Part shown: positions 10,515 through 18,251 of the stretch, one piece after another | Layout: each line of letters starts with the position of its first letter | How positions within the stretch are numbered: position 1 is the stretch's first letter | Assembly (NCBI RefSeq): GCF_024519465.1 | Contig: NZ_JALJRW010000008.1 | Coordinates: 41,565-105,564, forward strand | Source of the DNA: Stenotrophomonas sp. Ste86 | Lineage (GTDB): Bacteria; Pseudomonadota; Gammaproteobacteria; Xanthomonadales; Xanthomonadaceae | Length of the DNA stretch: 64,000 bases | Reading direction: 5' to 3' | The notes under the pieces: generated by a model | Databases searched by the model: none | The model's input: the letters and a program-made list of their open reading frames with translations, nothing else | Told to the model about the DNA's origin: nothing | Made by a program: the position numbers and the translations under genes

Positions 10515-11327
10515 ATGCCCGAACTCCCTGAAGTAGAAACCACCCGCCGAGGCCTGGCACCGCACCTGGAAGGCCGCCGCGTGCACGGCGTGATCCTGCG
10601 CCGCCCCGACCTGCGCTGGCCGATTCCCGATGAGATCGGGGCCCTGCTCCCCGGCCAGGCGATTGAAGGCGTGCGCCGCCGCGCCAAGTACCTGCTGCTC
10701 GATACCGCCATCGGCAGCGCCCTGCTGCACCTGGGCATGTCCGGCAGCCTGCGCGTGCTGCCCGGTGATACCCCCGTGCGTGCGCACGATCACGTCGACA
10801 TCAGCCTGGACAACGGTCGCCTGCTGCGCTTCAACGACCCGCGCCGGTTCGGCAGCCTGTTGTGGCAACCGGCCGGGGAAACCCACGAACTGCTGGCCGG
10901 GCTGGGCCCGGAGCCGCTGGAGGAGGCCTTCAACGGCGATTACCTGTTCCAGCGCAGTCGGGGCCGCAAGGCGCCGGTGAAGACCTTCCTGATGGACCAG
11001 GGCATCGTGGTCGGGGTGGGCAACATCTACGCTGCCGAAAGCCTGTTCATGGCCGGAATAAACCCGCTGCGCGAGGCCGGTAAGATCTCCCGCGAGCGCT
11101 ACCAGCGCCTGGCCGATGCAGTGAAGCAGATCCTGGCCTACGCCATCACCCGCGGCGGTACCACCCTGCGCGACTTCATCAATCCGGACGGGGCGCCGGG
11201 TTACTTCGAGCAGGAGCTGCTGGTCTACGGCCGTGAAGGCGAGCCCTGCCGCCAGTGCGGCCGGCTGCTGCGGCACGCCACCATCGGCCAGCGCGCCAGC
11301 GTCTGGTGCAGCCACTGCCAGCGTTGA
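10515..11327 (+). CDS. mutM: Formamidopyrimidine-DNA glycosylase (Fpg)
   Basis: This 270-residue enzyme removes oxidised purines such as 8-oxoguanine and cuts the resulting abasic site. The N-terminus MPELPEVET provides the catalytic Pro2 and Glu3, and a Lys in RAKYLL near residue 57 is the beta-elimination lysine. The helix-two-turn-helix segment and a C-terminal zinc finger (CRQCG...WCSHCQR, C-x2-C-x16-C-x2-C) bind DNA. The length is typical. It is probably transcribed from its own leaderless promoter. Confidence 0.97.
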   Translation: MPELPEVETTRRGLAPHLEGRRVHGVILRRPDLRWPIPDEIGALLPGQAIEGVRRRAKYLLLDTAIGSALLHLGMSGSLRVLPGDTPVRAHDHVDISLDNGRLLRFNDPRRFGSLLWQPAGETHELLAGLGPEPLEEAFNGDYLFQRSRGRKAPVKTFLMDQGIVVGVGNIYAAESLFMAGINPLREAGKISRERYQRLADAVKQILAYAITRGGTTLRDFINPDGAPGYFEQELLVYGREGEPCRQCGRLLRHATIGQRASVWCSHCQR

Positions 11328-11357
11328 ACCCTCGCATGCCTGTCGCCTTGGCAGGGG

Positions 11358-11363
11358 TATAGT
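11358..11363 (+). promoter_or_regulatory. -10-like element upstream of the sigma factor gene
   Basis: TATAGT lies 29 bases before the ATG at 11393, the best -10 match in the 65-base spacer. I find no convincing -35 at 16-18 bases. Confidence 0.35.
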
Positions 11364-11392
11364 CCGGCCAACGTCACCGGCGGGGGTGTGCG

Positions 11393-11959
11393 ATGGACGA
11401 GGGCCCGGATATCACCGTATGGCTGGATTCAGCCCGTGCGGGCGACCGCGCCGCGCTGGACCGGGTGCTGACCCTGCTCTACCAGGAGCTGCACAGCATG
11501 GCCCGGCGCCAGCTGGCCGGGCAGCAGGGGCGCACCCTGGATGCGACCTCGCTGGTCCACGAGTCCTACCTGAAACTGCTCGGCGCGCGCGGTACCGCCC
11601 GCTTCGAAGACCGCGCGCACTTCTTCGCCTACGCCGCCTCGGCGATGCGCAGCGTGGTGGTGGACTACGCGCGCAACCGGCTGGCGCGCAAGCGCGGCGG
11701 CGACCTCAAGCGGGTGGCGGAAATACCGGAAAACAGCAGCAGCGGCGTGCGCATGGACGAGGACCTGCTGGCACTGGACGTGGCACTGGCGCGGCTGCAG
11801 GCGGTGGATGGGCACCTGGCCAAGGTGGTGGAACTGCGTTACTTCGCCGGGCTGTCCGAGCAGGAAATCGCCGACCTCTGCCAGCGCTCCGAACGCAGCA
11901 TCCGCCGCGACTGGCAGAAGGCCCGCATGTTCCTGCTGGCATCGGTGCGCGAAGACTGA
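11393..11959 (+). CDS. ECF RNA polymerase sigma factor of the kinase-linked (ECF43-like) type
   Basis: The 188-residue protein has sigma region 2 (about residues 10-90) and region 4 (about 125-185, LSEQEIADLCQRSERSIRRDW). It matches the ECF type encoded beside eukaryotic-like Ser/Thr kinases. In the sigma-2 segment that usually bears a DAED-like acidic patch it reads DATSLVHES, with Thr52. In characterised members of this group (EcfP of Vibrio, EcfK of Xanthomonas) phosphorylation of a threonine here by the neighbouring kinase is needed for binding core polymerase. No anti-sigma factor is adjacent. A kinase gene follows 65 bases downstream. That this pair works the same way is inference. Confidence 0.85.
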   Translation: MDEGPDITVWLDSARAGDRAALDRVLTLLYQELHSMARRQLAGQQGRTLDATSLVHESYLKLLGARGTARFEDRAHFFAYAASAMRSVVVDYARNRLARKRGGDLKRVAEIPENSSSGVRMDEDLLALDVALARLQAVDGHLAKVVELRYFAGLSEQEIADLCQRSERSIRRDWQKARMFLLASVRED

Positions 11960-12024
11960 TCGAGGGGGCATGAAGGCCCTGCGTGGCGGCGCGGGCGGCG
12001 GTACATCGTTCGGGGAGTGGATCG

Positions 12025-14856
12025 ATGGAAGCGGTGCGCTGGCGGCAGCTGTCGACGCTGCTGGACCAATTGCTGGAACTGCCCCCGGCCCAGCGCGAAC
12101 TGCGCCTGGCCCAGCTGCGCGCGGCCGATCCGACCTTGGCCGGGGACGTGGAACGCTTGCTCGCCCACGAACGCGACAGCCAGGAGTTCATGGCCCAGCC
12201 GCTGTGGACGGCCGCGCCGGAAGACAGCCGCGTCGGGACCCTGGTTGGCCCTTACCGGCTGCTGCGGCTGCTGGGCGAGGGCGGCATGGGCGAGGTCTGG
12301 CTGGCCGCGCGTGCCGATGGCCTGTACCAGCGCCAGGTCGCGTTGAAACTGCTGCGCAGCGGCTACGCCGACTCCGGCCTGCGCCAGCGCTTCGCCCGCG
12401 AGCGCGAGATCCTGGCCCGCCTGCAGCACCCCCACCTGGCCGAACTGCTGGACGCCGGCGTGGACCTGCAGGGCCAGCCCTACCTGGCGTTGGCCTACGT
12501 CGAAGGCGAACCGATCACCGACTACTGCCAGCGCCTGCAACTGCCGCTGGAGCGTCGCCTGCCGTTGATGCTGCAGGTCTGCGAGGTGGTCAGCCACGCC
12601 CACGCCAACCTGATCGTGCACCGCGACCTGAAGCCTTCCAACATCCTGGTCACCGCCGAGGGCGAAGTGAAACTGCTCGATTTCGGCATCGCCAAGCTGC
12701 TTGATGATCAAGACGGGCGTGACCCCGCACAGCATCCGCCGACCGAAGCGCGCGCCTTCACCCTGCACTACGCCGCGCCCGAGCAGGTGCGCGGTGAACC
12801 GGTGACCACGCTCACCGATGTGTATTCGCTCGGTGTTGTGTTGTACGAGGTGATCACCGGGCGCAAACCCTACCGGCTGCGTCGACAGAGCGATGCCGAA
12901 TGGGAGCGCTCGATTCTGGAGGTGGATGCGCCGCGGGCCTCGGCCGCAGTGCTGCGCGGCAGCGCCGATGCACCGCCCACGACGGCGGCGCGGCGACTGG
13001 CCCGGCGCCTGCGCGGTGATCTGGACACCGTCCTGCTCAAGGCACTGCACAAGGCACCGGCACAGCGCTATGCCTCGGTGGAAGCGCTGGCGCAGGACCT
13101 GCGACGCTTTCTGGAAGGCCGACCGATCCACGCGCGGCCGCAGCGCACCCTCTACCGCCTGCACAAGTACCTGGGCCGGCATCGCTGGGGCGTGGCGCTG
13201 GGCGTGTCATGCGCGCTGGCGCTGCTCGGCCTGGCGGGCGTAGCGCTGTGGCAGATGCAGCAGGCGCGGCGCGAGATCGTCCGCGCACAGGCCATGCAGG
13301 ATTTCACCGTGAGCCTGTTCGACCGTGCCGCCAGCGTGCGCCATGGCAGCTTCGACGTGCGCCAGCTGCTGGCGACCGGGCAGCAGCGGGGCGAGGCCGA
13401 ACTGGCCGACCAGCCGCTGTCGCTGGCCGACCTGGAAGGGGTGATCGGGCGGCTGCGGATCGGCATGGGCGATTACCAGCTGGCGCTGCAGACCCTGGAC
13501 CGCCAACGCGCGCTGCTGCAACAGGTCGACGACGTGCCGCCGCCGCTGCAACTGGAAGCGGTGACCCAGCGCGGGCGGGCGCTGCGCATGCTGGGACGCT
13601 CGCGCGAATGCGTCACCCACATGACCCCGATGCAGGCACTGGCCGCCGAGCAGCGCACGGCGCTGCCCAGCCAGGTGGCCGAGTACCACACCCAGCTCGG
13701 CCGGTGCCAGCAGCTGCTGGGCTACCGTGCCCCGGCGCGCGCAGGCTTTGAACAGGCGCTGGCGCTGCGTCGCGAGGTCCTGCACGACCTTCCCGGCACG
13801 GCCGACAGCCTGGCCGATCTGGCTGCCCTGGACAGCGACGACGGCCGCCCGCAGGCGGCATTGGCCGGCTACCAGCAGGCCCTGCAGCTGCTGCAGGCGC
13901 GGGCCGGCGAGCGCCTGCCGCAGTTGATCGCACTGCGTCGGCATCTCGGCGAGACGCTCGCCGTGCAGGGCAACCTGGACGCGGCTGAGCAGAACCTGCA
14001 TATCGCCTGGGCCGACGCGGTCAGCCTATATGGTCCGGACCATCCCGAGACGCTGTCGATCCGGCGCCTGCGTGGGGTGCTGGCGATGCAGCGCGGCGAT
14101 CTGCAGCAGTCCACCGCGCTGCTGCACCAGGTGCACACGCTGACCCGACGCGCCTTGGGCGAGCAGCACCGGGACACCGGCTTGAGCTGGCATGCGCTGG
14201 GCCGCCTCGCCCTGGAGCGTGGCGACAGCAGCGCAGCGGTCGCCGACTTCGAGCGTGCCGTGGCCATCTGGCGCCAACCGGACTGCATCGGCCTGTTGCC
14301 GCAGGGTCTGTACGACTACGGCACCGCGCTGGCGCAGGCCGGGCGCTGGCAGGCCGCGCTCGCGGCGTTGCACGAGGGCCGCCAGTGGCAGGCTGCGCAG
14401 CGCGGCGACCATGCACCTTCGGTGCAGCGCGCCGACCGGCTCATGGCCGAGGTCACCAGCGCGTACGGCGACCCGCACCAGGCCGGTGAGCAGTTGGCAC
14501 GGCTGATGCGGCGCAGCGCGCAGGGCGGGCCGGAAGCGGCCACCCAGCAGCAGGCGCTGCAGTTGGCCTGGGGCCGCAACCTGGTCCGCATGGGCCAGGA
14601 CGTGGAAGCGCGGCGCGCGCTGCAGCAGGTAGCCGATGGCACCGCGCCCGATCCGGCCAGCATCGAACTGCGCTGGCAGGCACGCACCACCCTGGCCGCG
14701 CTGCACTGCACGCAGGCGCCGTGGCGCGGCCGCGAGGCCCTGCTGCAGCTACAGACCGAGGTGCAGGCGCAACGTCCGCAGGGCGGCGCCGTGCTGCGCG
14801 GTATCGACCAGGCCCTCCGGGCCTGCGCTGCGCCGGCGCTGGCGTCGCTGCGGTGA
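12025..14856 (+). CDS. Membrane Ser/Thr protein kinase with C-terminal TPR-like sensor
   Basis: This 943-residue protein has a cytoplasmic kinase domain with the glycine loop GEGGMG (84-89), catalytic Lys near 107, HRDLKPSN (His199-Asp201), DFG (from Asp219) and APE near 252, so it should be active. One transmembrane helix lies at about 389-411. About 530 outer residues follow, made of Ala/Leu/Gln-rich helical repeats resembling tetratricopeptide units (for example YQLALQTLDRQRALL). A short helical segment precedes the kinase domain. GGGGAG precedes the ATG at 12025 by 7 bases; an ATG at 11983 would add 14 residues. The layout matches kinases that phosphorylate a partner ECF factor in response to an external signal. 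The signal is unknown. Confidence 0.87.
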   Translation: MEAVRWRQLSTLLDQLLELPPAQRELRLAQLRAADPTLAGDVERLLAHERDSQEFMAQPLWTAAPEDSRVGTLVGPYRLLRLLGEGGMGEVWLAARADGLYQRQVALKLLRSGYADSGLRQRFAREREILARLQHPHLAELLDAGVDLQGQPYLALAYVEGEPITDYCQRLQLPLERRLPLMLQVCEVVSHAHANLIVHRDLKPSNILVTAEGEVKLLDFGIAKLLDDQDGRDPAQHPPTEARAFTLHYAAPEQVRGEPVTTLTDVYSLGVVLYEVITGRKPYRLRRQSDAEWERSILEVDAPRASAAVLRGSADAPPTTAARRLARRLRGDLDTVLLKALHKAPAQRYASVEALAQDLRRFLEGRPIHARPQRTLYRLHKYLGRHRWGVALGVSCALALLGLAGVALWQMQQARREIVRAQAMQDFTVSLFDRAASVRHGSFDVRQLLATGQQRGEAELADQPLSLADLEGVIGRLRIGMGDYQLALQTLDRQRALLQQVDDVPPPLQLEAVTQRGRALRMLGRSRECVTHMTPMQALAAEQRTALPSQVAEYHTQLGRCQQLLGYRAPARAGFEQALALRREVLHDLPGTADSLADLAALDSDDGRPQAALAGYQQALQLLQARAGERLPQLIALRRHLGETLAVQGNLDAAEQNLHIAWADAVSLYGPDHPETLSIRRLRGVLAMQRGDLQQSTALLHQVHTLTRRALGEQHRDTGLSWHALGRLALERGDSSAAVADFERAVAIWRQPDCIGLLPQGLYDYGTALAQAGRWQAALAALHEGRQWQAAQRGDHAPSVQRADRLMAEVTSAYGDPHQAGEQLARLMRRSAQGGPEAATQQQALQLAWGRNLVRMGQDVEARRALQQVADGTAPDPASIELRWQARTTLAALHCTQAPWRGREALLQLQTEVQAQRPQGGAVLRGIDQALRACAAPALASLR

Positions 14857-14951
14857 GCGGCGGGTTTGCTGAACGTCACGCCGCGACCACCTCGGCGAAT
14901 TAACGTTCCTCTGCCTATGATGGCCGGCCCTTTCCTGCCAGCGCTGCCTGC

Positions 14952-16553
14952 ATGCAACGTCGCGACTTCATCCGCAATGCCTCCCTGGCCCTGGCCGCGA
15001 TCGGCTTCCCCGCGTTGCCGGCCTGTGCCGCACAGGGCAACCAGCTCGGGCTGCGCCGGCTCGGCCAGCCGCAGCCGTTCGATTTCGCCACCCTCAAGGG
15101 CCAGGCGCGCGCGCTGTCGCAGGCCGCCTACCAGAGCCACAAGCGCACCCTGCCCGGGCCGCTGGAAGCGCTGGACTGGGACCAGTACCAGTCGATCAGC
15201 TATCGCCAGGACCACGCCTTGTGGGCCGACAAGCCCGGCAAGTACCAGGCCAAGTTCTTCCACCTGGGCCTGTACTTCCATTCGCCGGTGCGCATGTATG
15301 ACGTGGTCGATGGCACCGCGCAGGAGCTGGCCTACGATCCGGCGGCGTTCAATTACGGCAAGAGCGGATTGACGGGCAGCCACCTGCCGGCCGACCTCGG
15401 CTTTGCCGGCTTCCGCCTCAACACCCGCCAGGACACCGACCGCGACTTCGCCGCGTTCCTGGGCGCCAGCTACTTCCGTGCGGTCGGCAAGGAAGGCCAG
15501 TACGGCCAGTCCGCACGTGGCCTGGCGATCGACACCGGGATGGGCAAGCCGGAGGAATTCCCGGACTTCATCGCCTACTACCTGGAACAGCCGGCGGCAG
15601 ACTCCAACACCCTGGTGGTGTATGCGCTGCTGGATTCGCCCAGCGTGGCCGGCGCCTACCGCTTCGCGATCACCAACGGCGATGTGCTGCTGATGGACAT
15701 CGACTGCGCGCTGTACCCGCGCAAGGCGATCGAGCGGCTCGGCATCGCCCCGTGCACCAGCATGTACCAGGTCGGCGAGAACGATCGCCGCATGGACTGG
15801 GACTGGCGCCCGGAAATCCACGATACCGACGGCCTGTCGATGTGGACCGGCGGCGGCGAGTGGATCTGGCGTCCGCTGTGCAACCCGCACAACCTGCGCT
15901 TCAACATGTTCGTGGACAACAACCCGCGCGGCTTCGGTCTGCTCCAGCGTGACCGCAACTTCGACCATTACCAGGACGACGGCGTCTTCTACGAGAAGCG
16001 CCCGTGCCTGTGGGTGGAGCCGAAGGGGCAGTGGGGCAAGGGCTCGGTGCAGCTGGTCGAGATCCCCACCGTCGATGAAACCTTCGACAACATCGTGGCG
16101 TTCTGGAATCCCGAGGCCAAACCGCAGCCCGGCCAGGAGTTGCTGCTCGGCTACCGCCTGTACTGGGGCGCCGAACCGCCCGCGCGCCCGCCGCTGGCCC
16201 ACTGCGTTGCCAGCCGCACCGGCCTGGGCGGGGTGATCGGCAAGAAGCGCGCGTACTTCTCGTGGCGCTTCGCGGTCGATTTCGAAGGTGGCGAACTGGC
16301 CGCGCTGATCGACAAGGGCGAGGTCGAAGCGATGGTCCAGGCCAGCCGTGGCCGCGTGGAGATCGTCTCGGCGCGTCCGCTGCGCGAGATCAAGGGCTAC
16401 CGCGCCATGTTCGACCTGGTCCCGCCGGACGATTCCACCGACCAGATCGACATCCGCCTGTACCTGCGCAGCGGCGGCAAGACCCTGACCGAAACCTGGC
16501 TGTACCAGTACAGCCCGCCGCCGAAGGGCGCGCCGGAACGCACGTTGTATTGA
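14952..16553 (+). CDS. opgD: Periplasmic glucan biosynthesis protein D
   Basis: The 533-residue protein matches OpgD (MdoD), which shapes the backbone of osmoregulated periplasmic glucans. The N-terminus MQRRDFIRNASLALAAIGF is a twin-arginine-type signal, so it should be exported folded through Tat. The OpgG/OpgD beta-sandwich follows, with conserved stretches such as KFFHLGLYFHSPV, DNNPRGFGLLQRDR and the Trp-rich TGGGEWIWRPL. The length is usual for OpgD. No opgH or opgG is adjacent. A TATGAT -10-like sequence lies at 14916. Confidence 0.95.
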   Translation: MQRRDFIRNASLALAAIGFPALPACAAQGNQLGLRRLGQPQPFDFATLKGQARALSQAAYQSHKRTLPGPLEALDWDQYQSISYRQDHALWADKPGKYQAKFFHLGLYFHSPVRMYDVVDGTAQELAYDPAAFNYGKSGLTGSHLPADLGFAGFRLNTRQDTDRDFAAFLGASYFRAVGKEGQYGQSARGLAIDTGMGKPEEFPDFIAYYLEQPAADSNTLVVYALLDSPSVAGAYRFAITNGDVLLMDIDCALYPRKAIERLGIAPCTSMYQVGENDRRMDWDWRPEIHDTDGLSMWTGGGEWIWRPLCNPHNLRFNMFVDNNPRGFGLLQRDRNFDHYQDDGVFYEKRPCLWVEPKGQWGKGSVQLVEIPTVDETFDNIVAFWNPEAKPQPGQELLLGYRLYWGAEPPARPPLAHCVASRTGLGGVIGKKRAYFSWRFAVDFEGGELAALIDKGEVEAMVQASRGRVEIVSARPLREIKGYRAMFDLVPPDDSTDQIDIRLYLRSGGKTLTETWLYQYSPPPKGAPERTLY

Positions 16554-16592
16554 TCGGCCCCCGGCACCGCACGCCGCTCCATGGGAGGGAGG

Positions 16593-16737
16593 GTAGAGCC
16601 GAGCCATGCTCGGCTGCTCTCGGCGCAGCAATCACCGCCACGCGCTGCGTGGCACGCCGAGCATGGCGCGGCGCTACCGCCGGGTGACGATCCGCCACGC
16701 GCTGCGTGGCACGCCGAGCATGGCTCGGCGCTACCGG
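16593..16737. repeat. SMAG-like element plus a 57-bp tandem pair
   Basis: A forward GTAGAGCCGAGC element lies at 16593-16617. Two head-to-tail units start at 16637 and 16694, 57 bases apart. Each joins two palindrome types, GCCACGC...GCGTGGC and GCCGAGC...GCTCGGC, and ends in CGCTACCG. This is a composite repeat between convergent genes. Confidence 0.75.
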
Positions 16738-16748
16738 CCGGGTGACGA

Positions 16749-17369
16749 TCAGATCGGCAGCTTGGCCTGCGCCGGGTCGATTTTTCCTTCACCGCGGGTG
16801 ATCTTCTTGAACTCGGCCCGGCTGACCGACACATAGCGCTCATTGCCGCCGATCTCCACCTGCGGGCCGTCCTGCACGGCGTGGCCGTGCTCGTCCACCC
16901 GCACGGTCATGGTGGCCTTCTTGCCGCTGTGGCAGATGGTCTTGATCTCCTGCATCTCGTCGGCCCAGGCCAGCAGGTACTGGCTGCCTTCGAACAGCTC
17001 GCCGCGGAAGTCGGTGCGCAGCCCGTAGCACAGCACCGGAATGCGCAGCTGGTCGACCACCTCACTGAGTTGCCAGACCTGGCTGCGGGTCAGGAACTGG
17101 GCTTCATCCACCAGCACGCAGCCGAGCTTGCCGTGGGCCTCCAGGTCCTGGGCGATGAGCCTCTGCAGGTCGGTGTCGCGGTCGAAGGCCACGCCATCGG
17201 CCTTCAGCCCGATCCGCGAGGCCACCACGCCACGGCCGGCACGGTCGTCCAGGCGGGGGGTCAGGATGGCCACGCGCATGCCCCGCTCGTGGTAGTTGTG
17301 CGCCGACTGCAGCAGGGTCGTGGTCTTGCCGGCGTTCATCGCCGAATAATAGAAATAGAGCTTGGCCAT
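16749..17369 (-). CDS. tdk: Thymidine kinase
   Basis: The 206-residue enzyme phosphorylates thymidine for pyrimidine salvage. The P-loop SAMNAGKT (9-16), the catalytic Glu in VLVDEAQF and the lasso-like [11 protein letters not shown] segment identify a type II thymidine kinase. Compared with E. coli Tdk, as I recall it, the structural zinc ligands are altered: ICFCGRK reads ICHSGKK and SVCRKHY reads SVSRAEF. A zinc-free form is therefore likely. TAAAAT ends 6 bases before the ATG, so the message may be leaderless. Confidence 0.95.
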   Translation of the reverse strand: MAKLYFYYSAMNAGKTTTLLQSAHNYHERGMRVAILTPRLDDRAGRGVVASRIGLKADGVAFDRDTDLQRLIAQDLEAHGKLGCVLVDEAQFLTRSQVWQLSEVVDQLRIPVLCYGLRTDFRGELFEGSQYLLAWADEMQEIKTICHSGKKATMTVRVDEHGHAVQDGPQVEIGGNERYVSVSRAEFKKITRGEGKIDPAQAKLPI

Positions 17370-17375
17370 GCCGGG

Positions 17376-17381
17376 ATTTTA
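17376..17381 (-). promoter_or_regulatory. -10 element for a probably leaderless tdk
   Basis: On the minus strand TAAAAT is followed by CCCGGC and then the ATG. No Shine-Dalgarno sequence is present. Confidence 0.45.
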
Positions 17382-17414
17382 TCCGCTCCGTGGCCTGGAC
17401 AGGCTGCCGGCCGA

Positions 17415-18140
17415 TCAGTCGGCCGGGCCGGGCACGGTCTTGGGCGCACCGACATCGACCGTGCCGTTGCGACGCCCGGCCTGGGCCAGTTCCTCCGCCT
17501 TCCATTGCCAGTACCGCGTCGGTTGCCAGTACGCGTCCTGGTAGAACGTGTCCGGGTCCACCACGCGCGCGCCACGCTTGTCGCGGACGAACATGTCCAT
17601 CTTGGCCGTCACGGCGCCGGTGCGGCTGCCGGTCACCGTGCGCAGCCCGCTGCGCAGCTCGCGCTCCAGGCGCGGCTGGGCGGCGGGGTCGCCGAACTCG
17701 GCATACAGCGTCCGCCCCTCACTGACCGCACGCTGGCGTTCGGCCGGATCCAGCGCAGCCCAGTAGCGCTCGCGCTGGGCCAGCAGGAACGGCGTGCCGC
17801 GTTCGGCGGCCAGATCCATCCACGCATACCCAATGCCCCGGTCGAGCGCGCCGCCCTGGCCGGTCCACCACATTTCGGCCAAGGCCGCCTGCGAGAGTTT
17901 GTCGGCGTATCGCGCAGCGGCCTGGAAGTGGCTGCGCGCCTCGCTCATGCGCCCCTCCACCTGTGCCTGGTGACCCAGTTGGCGGTAGCGCATGTCCGGG
18001 TGGTTGGCCAGGAAGGCCGGACTGCCCAGTACTTCCCGCGCGCGCAGGTCGGCCACCTGGGGCTGTGCCAGCACCGGCGAGACGGCCATGGCCGCGACCA
18101 CCGCCACCCACAATCGTCGATCCGTAAGACGCCCGATCAC
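17415..18140 (-). CDS. Secreted Sel1/TPR-like protein of unknown function
   Basis: The protein has 241 residues from a GTG start. The start at 18140 is chosen because AGGGAGG lies about 7 bases upstream and it opens directly into a signal peptide (LWVAVVAAMAVSPVLAQ). Helical pairs such as SHFQAAARYADKLSQAALAEMWWTGQG resemble Sel1 repeats, and the middle is rich in Arg and Ala. The C-terminus (YWQPTRYWQWKAEELAQAG) is rich in Trp and Tyr. It lies upstream of tdk on the same strand, 45 bases away, and is divergent from rep. No function is assigned. Confidence 0.65.
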   Translation of the reverse strand: MIGRLTDRRLWVAVVAAMAVSPVLAQPQVADLRAREVLGSPAFLANHPDMRYRQLGHQAQVEGRMSEARSHFQAAARYADKLSQAALAEMWWTGQGGALDRGIGYAWMDLAAERGTPFLLAQRERYWAALDPAERQRAVSEGRTLYAEFGDPAAQPRLERELRSGLRTVTGSRTGAVTAKMDMFVRDKRGARVVDPDTFYQDAYWQPTRYWQWKAEELAQAGRRNGTVDVGAPKTVPGPAD

Positions 18141-18225
18141 GTGCCACCTCCCTGCGCTCGACACACGTCCTCAATACCCGCTGCCCGGGTCGGCGTCAAC
18201 CGGATCGGCTACCCGGGCGGCCCGG

Positions 18226-18231
18226 TACAAT
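18226..18231 (+). promoter_or_regulatory. -10-like element for rep
   Basis: TACAAT lies 20 bases before the rep ATG in the 111-base divergent spacer. The -35 region is not recognisable. Confidence 0.35.
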
Positions 18232-18251
18232 GCCCCTCCCACGGAGATGGC

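Noticed and set aside
16881..18251. A longer Rep helicase starting about 1.4 kb upstream
   Set aside because: The upstream frame overlaps tdk and the Sel1-like gene antisense. The Q motif and ribosome binding site place the start at 18252.
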